Assembly: GCA_024403675.1 (NCBI GenBank)
Contig: JAKSRH010000005.1
Coordinates: forward strand, 1 to 64,000
Reading direction: 5' to 3'
Length of the DNA: 64,000 nt
Source: Saccharofermentans sp.
GTDB taxonomy: Bacteria; Bacillota; Clostridia; Saccharofermentanales; Saccharofermentanaceae
Positions 43,639 to 51,884 of the stretch are shown one piece after another (the stretch's first letter is position 1; each line of letters starts with the position of its first letter). The notes under the pieces were generated by a model, which searched no databases, was not told the DNA's origin, and saw only the letters and a list, made by a program, of their open reading frames with translations. Position numbers and translations under genes: made by a program.

Positions 43639-45444
43639 TTATGGGTGATTCCAGAAATAAATTTCTGTAATCTCGTTATTCTCGACCTTAATTACTGTGT
43701 AATCATAATAATAATCTGGTCCTGCATCCTTGAAAAAATACATATCACTAATCATGTCGATATACCCCTTAGTATAAGAAGTATCCTTAAATGTGAGAGC
43801 ATCTGTAAGTTCATCAGTAGACATTGAAGCAACCACATCACCTTCTGTAATGAGCCAAGTTACCGAATCATAAATTACACATTCTTCAGAAATAGGAAGT
43901 ATTCTATCCAAAGAATAAGTAAACTCTGGTGTATCACTTGAAGAGAATAACTTCCAAGTCTCGCCACCCTCTACTTCATAAAACGCATAATTTTCGCTGT
44001 CATTTATGCTTAAAATGTTTCCAGAATAATCTGTACCATAACGTGAGAATGGTTCAACAGTACTTAAATTAAGATGCTCCACTTCTATAGTTGTTTCTTC
44101 ATCTTCGTACTTTGCATAGCTAATCTCATCACCGACTAATAATCTGTTAATATAATCACTATTAACCTCTACCTGAATCCATGGAATGAAAGTTGCTGCT
44201 TCAAATTCGTAATCATTTCCATCTTCTGTAGATACACTAATAATATTTGAATGATTGTACATAGATACTGTGTAGTAACCATCATCAATATCCGTATCAA
44301 AAACAGGTGGATAACTACATAAAACTCCACCAGGAGTAGATTCTTCTGAATCAAGATCTAATACAACTTTGGTATTAGGATTTACCTTTAAATAAGCATC
44401 ACCATCTTCAGTTTTTATTGCAGAGTGCTGATGGTCTGTCTCATGAATTTCGTTAGTTTCTGTCTCAGCTTCTTCCTGGTTAAACTTTAGTAAAGAACAA
44501 CCTGTAGCTACAAGCGCTACAATCAAAGAAATAACTACAGGAACGACTGTTGTCTTTCTATTCTTTTTAATGTTTGTGATTCTATCCCTCATGAAATTCT
44601 TACTCCTTCCGTACATAGCCGTCGTAAGGTAGAAATCATGCTTTCCAAGAGACCTATCCGCAAGAAGTGTGAGAAGAACTTTACCGTATTCCACTCTCTT
44701 TTCCTCACCAATCTTCTCAAGCACAGCTTCATCACAAGCAAGCTCGCAGTCCTGTTCGGAAATAACAAATGCATACCAAATCAACGGATTATACCAGTTA
44801 ACGGCAAGCACTATAAATCTCACAATAGCCCACAAAGTATCACCATGTTTATAGTGACAGTATTCATGACAAATAGCATACTTTGTCATCTCAGATTTAG
44901 AGGCAACTTTATCACTTAAATAAATGTCTTTTCCAAGTAAGAAAGGCGCACTGTCATGGTCAAATCTATAAACATTGAGGTTACTATTAGAATCAATTTC
45001 GATAAAAGTTCTCTTCTTATTGCAGTAAATAATAAAACCAAGATTAAAAACAATAATTGAACCAATGAATACACCAGATACGGCATAAGTAACTTTAGTT
45101 AAAGTTTCTGCCCAATTAATAGTTTTTACAGGCTCTTCAGATACTGTCTCAATAACATACTTTTTATCGCTATCACCATTTGCCTGATTATCATTAAGAG
45201 GAACAGGCTTTTGGTCAGTAACCGCTTTGTGATGAATCTGAGGTGTAGTTACCTGCTCATCAACAACGACTTGTCTTGCCGGCAAAGTGATATTAATCGA
45301 ATATACCGGCGCTACTAACATAAACAGGGGTACTAAAAGCCACAAAGCATATTGAAGTCTTTTGCTAATTCTATCCTTTGCAAAAAACCTAATTGCCAAA
45401 ATAGCTACAGTAATTAAACTTATTCCAAAAACATATCGAAGCAT
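43639..45444 (-). CDS. BlaR1/MecR1-like M56 membrane metallopeptidase sensor
   Basis: This encodes 601 residues from the ATG with GAGGAT 8 bases upstream; an upstream in-frame TTG is part of the BlaI end. Four N-terminal membrane helices flank an M56 peptidase domain with the zinc motif HEYCHYKHGD (HExxH) and the third ligand region ELACDEAVLE. After the fourth helix (about 290-310) is an extracytoplasmic region of about 290 residues. It lacks the penicillin-binding Ser-xx-Lys motif of true BlaR1, so the signal it senses is probably not a beta-lactam. On activation, M56 sensors trigger cleavage of their BlaI-type repressor. It begins 1 base after blaI. Confidence 0.85.
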   Translation of the reverse strand: MLRYVFGISLITVAILAIRFFAKDRISKRLQYALWLLVPLFMLVAPVYSINITLPARQVVVDEQVTTPQIHHKAVTDQKPVPLNDNQANGDSDKKYVIETVSEEPVKTINWAETLTKVTYAVSGVFIGSIIVFNLGFIIYCNKKRTFIEIDSNSNLNVYRFDHDSAPFLLGKDIYLSDKVASKSEMTKYAICHEYCHYKHGDTLWAIVRFIVLAVNWYNPLIWYAFVISEQDCELACDEAVLEKIGEEKRVEYGKVLLTLLADRSLGKHDFYLTTAMYGRSKNFMRDRITNIKKNRKTTVVPVVISLIVALVATGCSLLKFNQEEAETETNEIHETDHQHSAIKTEDGDAYLKVNPNTKVVLDLDSEESTPGGVLCSYPPVFDTDIDDGYYTVSMYNHSNIISVSTEDGNDYEFEAATFIPWIQVEVNSDYINRLLVGDEISYAKYEDEETTIEVEHLNLSTVEPFSRYGTDYSGNILSINDSENYAFYEVEGGETWKLFSSSDTPEFTYSLDRILPISEECVIYDSVTWLITEGDVVASMSTDELTDALTFKDTSYTKGYIDMISDMYFFKDAGPDYYYDYTVIKVENNEITEIYFWNHP

Positions 45445-45445
45445 A

Positions 45446-45805
45446 TTACTTATCCTCAAGAATCTTATGAAGCTCTTCTATATCTTCTTTTGTAAGTTTG
45501 TCTGACTTAATTAAGTTAGAAATCATAAGACCAACGCGACCACTATAAACCTTATCAAGGAAAGTAGTAGTTTCTTCCATTTCAGCCTCAGATCTATCGA
45601 TACTTGGATAAAAACGCTTAGCTCTGTCTTCCTGAACATAATGCACCGCTTCCTTTTCTTCCATTCTCTTAAGAAGGGTGATAATTGTGTTCTTGGACCA
45701 TCCAGTCTCATCCTTAAGCTCTTTTGTCAGCTCAGTGATAGTCATGGACTTGTTGTCCCATAGACAAGTAGCAATTCTCCATTCTGCATCTGATAACTTA
45801 ATCAT
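45446..45805 (-). CDS. BlaI/MecI/CopY-family transcription repressor
   Basis: This encodes 119 residues from the ATG with GGAGG 7 bases upstream; an extended reading adds seven residues without a ribosome site. A winged-helix DNA-binding domain (about 5-70: KLSDAEWRIATCLWDNKSMTITELTKELKDETGWSKNTIITLLKRMEEK with KNTIITLL recognition helix) is followed by a dimerisation helix pair (about 80-119). It represses its own operon until cleaved by the partner M56 sensor. Co-transcribed with the sensor gene through a 1-base gap. The promoter carries dyads that fit BlaI operators. Confidence 0.92.
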   Translation of the reverse strand: MIKLSDAEWRIATCLWDNKSMTITELTKELKDETGWSKNTIITLLKRMEEKEAVHYVQEDRAKRFYPSIDRSEAEMEETTTFLDKVYSGRVGLMISNLIKSDKLTKEDIEELHKILEDK

Positions 45806-45822
45806 ATAGTCCTCCTGTTGGT

Positions 45823-45869
45823 ACACATGTGTCTATCTGAACTATACAACCAAGGTATACACTTGTCAA
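45823..45869 (-). promoter_or_regulatory. Promoter and operator of the BlaI/BlaR1-like operon
   Basis: On the minus strand TTGACA (complement of 45864-45869), 17-base spacer, TATAGT (complement of 45841-45846). A GTATAC palindrome lies in the spacer, and ACACATGTGT (45823-45832) is a perfect palindrome at about +10. BlaI-type repressors bind TACA-type dyads around their promoter, so these are likely operators. Confidence 0.7.
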
Positions 45870-45872
45870 CCA

Positions 45873-46376
45873 TTATTTATTTGATGGATCTTCAACTCTA
45901 TACAAGAATATTTTGCTCGCATCTATTTCCTGTGTAATTTTTTCATCCTTTTGAGTTACTATTTCTAAAATTAGTGTATCTTTGTAATCTGCTTCGTTTT
46001 CTGTCCATCCATCATAATAAAAACGAATCGTTGTTTCTTTAAGCCTACTTGCATAAAAAGGATGTTCATCAAGGAAAGTATTATAACTACTAATTATGTT
46101 TTTTATTTCCTGCTCACTTTTAACGTCGTAATACTCCATATAATCTGCATTATTTATTCCATTATGAGAACGTTGAAAAATGTAATTATACTTTTTGTAA
46201 TCTCTATCATTTTCTAGATTGTTTTCCTCTGAAATATATATGCCTGCATTTACAACTGCATTATCTGAAGAGAAAAAATCTGTAACTTGAAAGATTATTT
46301 CTCCTACAACATAAATTCCAATTATGATAACTATAACAATATATTTCCGCAGAAATTCTTTTATATTCTTTTTCAT
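45873..46376 (-). CDS. Hypothetical protein with an N-terminal membrane anchor
   Basis: This encodes 167 residues. A single hydrophobic helix (about 11-30, KYIVIVIIIGIYVVGEIIF) and a predicted extracytoplasmic region with alternating charged and aromatic residues follow; the final stretch (RLKETTIRFYYDGWTENEADYKDTLILEIVTQ) looks like a beta domain. No Cys pair, enzymatic motif or known family is apparent to me. Start: AAGGGAT 8 bases upstream. It ends 3 bases before the BlaI promoter -35 and is on the same strand, so readthrough into the blaI operon is possible. Confidence 0.7.
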   Translation of the reverse strand: MKKNIKEFLRKYIVIVIIIGIYVVGEIIFQVTDFFSSDNAVVNAGIYISEENNLENDRDYKKYNYIFQRSHNGINNADYMEYYDVKSEQEIKNIISSYNTFLDEHPFYASRLKETTIRFYYDGWTENEADYKDTLILEIVTQKDEKITQEIDASKIFLYRVEDPSNK

Positions 46377-46460
46377 TACTATCCCTTTTACCCCTACTAT
46401 CTATGAACGAATATTACCAAAGGAAATAATCTAAAAGGTTAATAAAAAGTTGAGATTAAA

Positions 46461-46484
46461 AAGGAACCCATATAAGAGTTCCTT
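46461..46484 (-). terminator. Terminator overlapping the radical SAM gene stop
   Basis: An 8-to-9-bp stem AAGGAACCC / GAGTTCCTT with one mismatch overlaps the stop codon; on the minus strand it is followed by TTTTTAAT. Confidence 0.65.
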
Positions 46485-47355
46485 ACATCAAATCGAAAAT
46501 TGATATTTGTTTAAATTTCTCAGGATATTCTTGCAGATAATTAAAACAATCACTCGTCCTACTCATGATGTTATGAGCCTTACATGTATCGTAGAATATC
46601 TTCATTAGTTCCACGTTATTTGGACTCAAAATATTATAGGAATTACCATAAGTTTTAATATATTTTTCTTTCATTCCTGGAAAGTGTTTATCAAGAGCAG
46701 CATAGAAATATTCTCTATCACCATCTCTTAAAGTGACTCCCATATCAAAGCAAATAATACCTTTAACTTCTGCCTTCACACAGTAGTCTAAGATACCCCT
46801 AATATTCTCCTCTGTGTCATTAATAAAAGGAAGTATCGGACTAAGCCAGACTACCGTTGGGATTCCTTCGTCTTTGCATCTCATTAGAACGTCAAAACGC
46901 TCTTTTGTAGTAGATACATTTGGTTCTAGTATCTTACATAAATCTTCATCTGCTGTAGTTAGTGTCATTTGAACTACTGCTTTAGATTTCTCATTTATTG
47001 ATTTAAGTAAATCCATATCTCTTATTATTCTAGAAGACTTAGTCTGAATGGCTACTCCAAAGTACCTATCATCTATTATTTCAAGGCACTTTCTAGTGAG
47101 CTTTAATTCATCCTCAATATGTAAATATGGATCACACATTGCACCTGTTCCAATCATGCACTTTTTTCGCTTGGATTTAAGTGCACGATTAAGAAGGTCG
47201 GGCGCATTTTCCTTTACTTCAATATCCTCGAAAGGATGCGTGAAGTTATAGCATGTGCTTCTACTGTCACAATAAATGCAACCGTGAGTACAGCCTCTAT
47301 AAATATTTATTCCATTATTACTGGAAAGTATTCCCTTGGCCTGTACAAAATGCAT
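46483..47355 (-). CDS. SPL/COG1533-type radical SAM protein
   Basis: This encodes 290 residues. The Fe-S motif CTHGCIYC (Cys22, Cys26, Cys29, CxxxCxxC) and the GTGAMCDPYLHIEDELKLTRKCLE block are typical of COG1533, the group that includes spore photoproduct lyase. This protein is shorter than SPL and its role is not established; a DNA or small-molecule modification function is possible. It starts 2 bases after parB with no ribosome site of its own, so translation is likely coupled to parB. The adjacency to the partition genes may be fortuitous. Confidence 0.85.
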   Translation of the reverse strand: MHFVQAKGILSSNNGINIYRGCTHGCIYCDSRSTCYNFTHPFEDIEVKENAPDLLNRALKSKRKKCMIGTGAMCDPYLHIEDELKLTRKCLEIIDDRYFGVAIQTKSSRIIRDMDLLKSINEKSKAVVQMTLTTADEDLCKILEPNVSTTKERFDVLMRCKDEGIPTVVWLSPILPFINDTEENIRGILDYCVKAEVKGIICFDMGVTLRDGDREYFYAALDKHFPGMKEKYIKTYGNSYNILSPNNVELMKIFYDTCKAHNIMSRTSDCFNYLQEYPEKFKQISIFDLM

Positions 47356-47357
47356 GA

Positions 47358-48248
47358 TTATTCACTAAGAAGTCCAATAAGTCTATCAAGGTCTTCGTAA
47401 TTCTTATAATCGATTACGATTTTGCCCTTACCAGAATTTGTATCTGTTACCTTAAGCTTTACCTTAGAACCAAACTTCTTCTTAAGCTTTGTTTCTACTT
47501 CCTTTGAACTTAACTTAAATGCCTCGCTTGGTTCTTCTTTTTCCTTCTTTTCAGAACCAGAATTCTCGAGAGCCCAAATGTATTTTTTAACATATTCTTC
47601 AGCCTGACGAACTGTCATATCTTTTGCAATAATTACATCTGCTGCTTTACGCTGATCTTCATTATTTTTAAGTGCCAAAAGTGCCTTTGCATGACCTGCA
47701 GTTAAATCACCATTTCTTACAAAATCCTGAAGTGATTCATCGATGTTTATCAATCTAATTGTATTAGCAATTGTTGCTCTTGGCTTACCTAATTTTTTAG
47801 CAAGCTGTTCCTGACTCATCTTATGTGTTTTAAGAAGATGATCCATAGCGAAAGCTTCTTCAAGTGGGTTAAGATCTGCTCTCTGAATATTCTCAATAAG
47901 AGCCTGCTCCATTGTCTGCTTATCTGTTAAATCTCTAACAATTGCAGGAATTACTTCTAGACCTGCAAGACGTGTTGCTCTCCAACGTCTCTCACCAGCT
48001 ACAATGCGGTATCCTGTCCCTTTCTTCTGTACAATAATAGGCTGAATAACACCGTTTTCCTTAATAGACTCAGAAAGTTCCATAAGTGCTGTTTCATCAA
48101 AATCCTTACGTGGCTGATCTGTGTTAGGGGAGATATCGTTAATCTTAAGTTCTACTACAGAATCTTTTGTATTTTCTGGGATACCTTCTGTACTGAGAAG
48201 TGCACCAAGACCCTTACCTAAACCTTTATTATTTTTAGCAACTGCCAT
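47358..48248 (-). CDS. parB: Chromosome partition protein ParB (Spo0J type)
   Basis: This encodes 296 residues from the ATG with GAGGT 8 bases upstream. N-terminal GKGLGALLS contacts ParA. The ParB/Srx CTPase domain (about 40-135) has DQPRKDF, ENGVIQPI and the GERRWRATR CTP-binding motif. A KorB-like HTH (about 140-200, KLGKPRATIANTIRLI) and a C-terminal dimer domain complete it. ParB clamps on DNA at parS and loads SMC, driving origin segregation. Its parS sites lie at 49162 and 49301. It is downstream of parA in the usual order. Confidence 0.97.
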   Translation of the reverse strand: MAVAKNNKGLGKGLGALLSTEGIPENTKDSVVELKINDISPNTDQPRKDFDETALMELSESIKENGVIQPIIVQKKGTGYRIVAGERRWRATRLAGLEVIPAIVRDLTDKQTMEQALIENIQRADLNPLEEAFAMDHLLKTHKMSQEQLAKKLGKPRATIANTIRLINIDESLQDFVRNGDLTAGHAKALLALKNNEDQRKAADVIIAKDMTVRQAEEYVKKYIWALENSGSEKKEKEEPSEAFKLSSKEVETKLKKKFGSKVKLKVTDTNSGKGKIVIDYKNYEDLDRLIGLLSE

Positions 48249-48299
48249 ATTAATTACCTCGTTCAAATTTATTACAATATATAGATGGTCGTCTATGTT

Positions 48300-49064
48300 T
48301 TATTTAATTCTTTTTACAACTTCAGAAGCGAGTTCTGTATAGAACTTTGCACCCTTAGATTTACCATCATAATCTACAATTGTAAGGCCGTGTGAAGGTG
48401 CCTCTGCAAGTCGAACATTTCTAGGAATAAGTGTCTTAAATACTTTGTCTCCAAAGTACTTTTCTACCTCTTCTTTTACCTGTCTAGTGAGCTGTGTTCT
48501 TCTATCAAACATAGTAAGAACTACACCAACAATATCAAGTGAAGGATTAAGTTTTTTCTTAACAAGATTGATTGTATCCATAAGCTGGGAAAGTCCTTCA
48601 AGGGCATAATATTCACCCTGAATTGGAATAATAATTCCATCTGACGCTGTAAGTGCATTAATAGTTAGAATACCAAGTGATGGTGGACAATCAATTAATA
48701 CGTAATCATACTTATCCTGAACCTCAGCAAGTGCATTTTTAAGAATCTGTTCTCTACTCATTGCACTAACTAATTCGATTTCAGCACCAGCAAGATTAAT
48801 ATTAGTAGGACATACATCTACATTTTTCGCTGTAGATTCAGCAATTACTTCTGAAATTGCTACATCATTTACAACTACGTCGTATGTACTGTTTTCAATT
48901 TCACCTTTATCAATACCAAGACCACTCGTAGCATTACCCTGCGGATCGAGGTCAATAACTAATACTTTCTTTCTTTTTCTTCCAATACATGCAGCAAGAC
49001 TAACCGTTGTTGTAGTCTTTCCTACACCACCTTTTTGATTTGCTATTGAAATTACTTTAGCCAT
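48300..49064 (-). CDS. parA: ParA/Soj partition ATPase
   Basis: This encodes 254 residues. The deviant Walker A KGGVGKTT at about 10-17, Walker A' (DLDPQGNAT), Walker B (VLIDCPPSLG) and the C-terminal MFDRRTQLTRQV identify ParA/Soj. It binds ATP and non-specific DNA and is cycled by ParB; in bacilli it also regulates DnaA. It is upstream of parB by 51 bases and follows gyrB by 258 bases containing the two parS sites. Ribosome site GGGGAAG about 8 bases before the ATG. Confidence 0.97.
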   Translation of the reverse strand: MAKVISIANQKGGVGKTTTTVSLAACIGRKRKKVLVIDLDPQGNATSGLGIDKGEIENSTYDVVVNDVAISEVIAESTAKNVDVCPTNINLAGAEIELVSAMSREQILKNALAEVQDKYDYVLIDCPPSLGILTINALTASDGIIIPIQGEYYALEGLSQLMDTINLVKKKLNPSLDIVGVVLTMFDRRTQLTRQVKEEVEKYFGDKVFKTLIPRNVRLAEAPSHGLTIVDYDGKSKGAKFYTELASEVVKRIK

Positions 49065-49161
49065 TTTTCAGTCTTCCCCTTTAATTATAATAATAAAAAT
49101 ATATACATATAATAACATTTATCGAGAAAACATTGTGTTTCAGTACTATTACTATTTATAT

Positions 49162-49177
49162 TGTTCCACGTGGAACA
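49162..49177. promoter_or_regulatory. parS site 1
   Basis: TGTTCCACGTGGAACA, a perfect 16-bp palindrome, is one of the accepted variants of the parS consensus. It is in the parA-gyrB spacer, upstream of parA. Confidence 0.93.
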
Positions 49178-49252
49178 ATTTATTTATGTTACAAATTTTA
49201 GAATTCAATAGAATAATTTTGAACAGTATTATATACATTTTAAACAAAATAA

Positions 49253-49279
49253 AAGTACCGATAAAATATATCGGTACTT
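49253..49279 (-). terminator. Terminator of the gyrB transcript
   Basis: An 11-bp perfect stem AAGTACCGATA / TATCGGTACTT with a 5-base loop, located between the two parS sites; on the minus strand it is followed by TTATTTTG. Confidence 0.85.
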
Positions 49280-49300
49280 GAATCATTTTTACTATATGAT

Positions 49301-49316
49301 TGTTCCACGTGGAACA
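49301..49316. promoter_or_regulatory. parS site 2
   Basis: A second identical TGTTCCACGTGGAACA copy, 139 bases from the first and 7 bases from the gyrB stop codon. The two sites bracket the terminator. Confidence 0.93.
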
Positions 49317-49322
49317 ATTTTA

Positions 49323-51440
49323 TTAAGTATCAATATTAGCGAGTGTTGCATTCTCCTGAATGAAATTCTTTCTTGGTTCAACTTCATCACCCATAAGAAG
49401 TGAGAATGTCTCATCAGCTGCCTGTGCATCAGAAAGAGTAACTTTAAGGAGTTTTCTAGTTGCAGGATTCATTGTTGTATCCCAGAGCTGTTCAGAACTC
49501 ATCTCTCCAAGACCCTTAAATCGCTGAATAAGTGGATTCTTCCAACCAGTCTGTTCCTTAATCTTCTCTACTTCAGCATCATCATAAGCATAATAAGCAT
49601 CATCACCCTGATATACCTTATAAAGTGGAGGACAAGCAATATAAACATATCCACCATCTACAAGAGGTCTAAGATGTCTAAAGAAGAATGTAAGAAGAAG
49701 TGTTCTAATATGAGAACCATCTACGTCGGCATCGGCCATAATAATAACCTTATGATAACGAAGCTTCTCTTCATTAAATTCATCACCAATACCAGCACCA
49801 AGTGCCATTACAACTGGCTGAAGCTTCTCGTTAGAATAAACTTTATCAATACGAGCCTTTTCTACGTTAAGCATCTTACCCCAGAGTGGCAAAATAGCCT
49901 GGAACTTACGCTCACGTCCCTGCTTTGCAGAACCTCCGGCGGAATCTCCCTCTACGATAAAGATTTCACAGAATTCAGCTTCATTAGACTGACAGTCTGC
50001 AAGTTTACCAGGAAGAGCATTATTCTCGAATACAGTCTTTCTTCTTGTAAGTTCACGAGCTTTCTTAGCAGCATCACGAGCACGAGAAGCAGAAAGACAC
50101 TTATCCATAATCATCTTAGCGATATCTGGGTTTTCCTCGAGATATGTCATATACTTATCAGCTACAACACGCTCAACCATTGTACGAATCTCAGGATTTC
50201 CGAGCTTTGTCTTTGTCTGTCCCTCGAACTGAGGATCAGGAAGCTTTACAGAAATAATAGCTGCAAGACCTTCTCTTGTATCATCTGACTGCAATTTACT
50301 ATCATTATCCTTAAGATACTTATACTTACGAGCATATTCATTTACTACCTTTGTAAGAGCAGCCTTAAAACCTGTAAGATGAGTACCACCCTCACCAGTA
50401 GCAATATTATTTGCATAGGAATAAACAGTTTCCTGATAAGAATCGTTATACTGCATTGCAATCTCGACAAAACAGTCCTTATCAGCTGTTGCAAAATAAA
50501 TCGGAGCTGGATTAATAGCTTCCTTACGACGATTAAGGTACTCTACGAAAGAAATAATACCTCCATCATAATGTAAGTGTTTATCATTAGGTACATCTGT
50601 ACGATTATCATGCAAATCAATAGTAACTTCCTTATTAAGGAAAGCCATTTCACGATAACGAGTAATCATAGTATCAAAATCGAACACAGTCTCTGGGAAA
50701 ATCTCAGGATCTGGAAGGAAAGTTGTAGTTGTACCAGTATCTGAAGGATCACAGTTACCTACAATCTTCAAAGGTGATACTGTATTACCCTTTTCGAAGC
50801 CAATCTCGTAAATATTTCCTTCTCTACGTACCTGAACAGTCATTTTTGTCGACAAAGCATTAACAACTGATGCACCTACGCCGTGAAGACCACCAGAAAT
50901 ACTATAAGCACCACCGCCAAATTTACCACCAGCATGAAGTACTGTGTGTACAACTTCTACAGTAGGTATGCCTTCTACTGGATGAATACCAACAGGAATA
51001 CCAGAACCATTATCCTTAACAGTAGCAGAACCATCTTTGTTAAGAACTACATCAATAGTGTCACAACGACCTGCAAGAGCTTCATCAACAGAGTTAGCTA
51101 CAATCTCATAAAGACAGTGGTGAAGACCTCTAAGTGTTGTATCACCAATGTACATACCAGGACGCTTACGAACAGCTTCAAGACCCTTAAGGACCTGAAT
51201 ATCACTATCATCATAATCACTAGCATTAGAAGAATCAAAGTCATCCTGACCCTCTGTAACAGCAGCAATATCCTGCTTAACTGCTTCCTCATTAAAGTCA
51301 TCTGTAAGAGCTCTAGGATTCTCTGCAAGATTTCTTAATTCATCTCCATCACCTTCTTCAACAGGCTGATAGTAAATGTCTACCTCACCTGTAACAGGAG
51401 TAGAAGAACTAAGATCAATCTCCTTCTCTTTGTCACTCAT
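49323..51440 (-). CDS. gyrB: DNA gyrase subunit B
   Basis: This encodes 705 residues. GHKL ATPase motifs are LYEIVANSVDEALAG, VKDNGSGIPVGIHP and SGGLHGVGASVVNALS. The TOPRIM domain has FIVEGDSAGGSAKQGRERKFQAILPLWGK and MADADVDGSHIRTLLLTFFFR, with the C-terminal QRFKGLGEMSSEQLWDTTMNP. It is an ATP-driven DNA gyrase subunit (gyrA is not in the window). About 75 acidic residues (rich in Asp, Glu, Ser) precede the usual start at about SDIQVLKGLEAVRKRPGMYIG, an extension not present in most GyrB. Start: AAGGAG about 10 bases upstream. Preceded by remB, followed by two parS sites. Confidence 0.97.
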   Translation of the reverse strand: MSDKEKEIDLSSSTPVTGEVDIYYQPVEEGDGDELRNLAENPRALTDDFNEEAVKQDIAAVTEGQDDFDSSNASDYDDSDIQVLKGLEAVRKRPGMYIGDTTLRGLHHCLYEIVANSVDEALAGRCDTIDVVLNKDGSATVKDNGSGIPVGIHPVEGIPTVEVVHTVLHAGGKFGGGAYSISGGLHGVGASVVNALSTKMTVQVRREGNIYEIGFEKGNTVSPLKIVGNCDPSDTGTTTTFLPDPEIFPETVFDFDTMITRYREMAFLNKEVTIDLHDNRTDVPNDKHLHYDGGIISFVEYLNRRKEAINPAPIYFATADKDCFVEIAMQYNDSYQETVYSYANNIATGEGGTHLTGFKAALTKVVNEYARKYKYLKDNDSKLQSDDTREGLAAIISVKLPDPQFEGQTKTKLGNPEIRTMVERVVADKYMTYLEENPDIAKMIMDKCLSASRARDAAKKARELTRRKTVFENNALPGKLADCQSNEAEFCEIFIVEGDSAGGSAKQGRERKFQAILPLWGKMLNVEKARIDKVYSNEKLQPVVMALGAGIGDEFNEEKLRYHKVIIMADADVDGSHIRTLLLTFFFRHLRPLVDGGYVYIACPPLYKVYQGDDAYYAYDDAEVEKIKEQTGWKNPLIQRFKGLGEMSSEQLWDTTMNPATRKLLKVTLSDAQAADETFSLLMGDEVEPRKNFIQENATLANIDT

Positions 51441-51525
51441 TTATCAAATCTCCTTAATATATGTCAAATAAATTTTATTTTTAACCCAATTTAACAATGT
51501 TACACACTTAAATTTACGTAAAAAA

Positions 51526-51777
51526 TCACAAATATTCGCCATTTTCTATACGTCTTTTAAGAACTGAAGGTGATAAAGGACTTACATATGTCCTATCAGA
51601 AGTAACAATCAAAGACCTTGGAATATCCTCTGTGAGATACTGAAGTCTATTATTGTCATCTTCAATTCTTATAAATTCGGTGATATCTTTCTGGCCTGGA
51701 AGAATAGTATCGAAGTTAATTATTGATGATATGGACTCTGCTTGAACAGAAACATCTCCACCAATATGAACATACAT
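51526..51777 (-). CDS. remB: RemB/YaaB-like small regulator
   Basis: This encodes 83 residues from the ATG with GGAGGAG 9 bases upstream; an in-frame TTG 15 bases earlier overlaps that ribosome site. Beta-rich, with MYVHIGGDVSVQAESISSIINFD at the N terminus, matching the DUF370/RemB pattern. In B. subtilis remB lies between recF and gyrB and takes part in matrix gene control. The same position here (between recF and gyrB) supports the assignment. The 107 bases upstream of the start include a TATAAT. Confidence 0.85.
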   Translation of the reverse strand: MYVHIGGDVSVQAESISSIINFDTILPGQKDITEFIRIEDDNNRLQYLTEDIPRSLIVTSDRTYVSPLSPSVLKRRIENGEYL

Positions 51778-51884
51778 ATAAAACTCCTCCAAAACACGGA
51801 AAAAAGCCGAGAAATTTACAAATAAATTATAACATATAATATGCTTATTATAATAAAAGAATTTGCGCGCATTATTATTAGTAA

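Noticed and set aside
43639..45869. Beta-lactam resistance module
   Set aside because: No beta-lactamase gene is near and the sensor lacks the penicillin-binding motif; only the BlaI/M56 framework is shared.
46483..47355. True spore photoproduct lyase
   Set aside because: It is shorter than SPL and no other sporulation gene is in the window, so only the SPL-like radical SAM family is supported.
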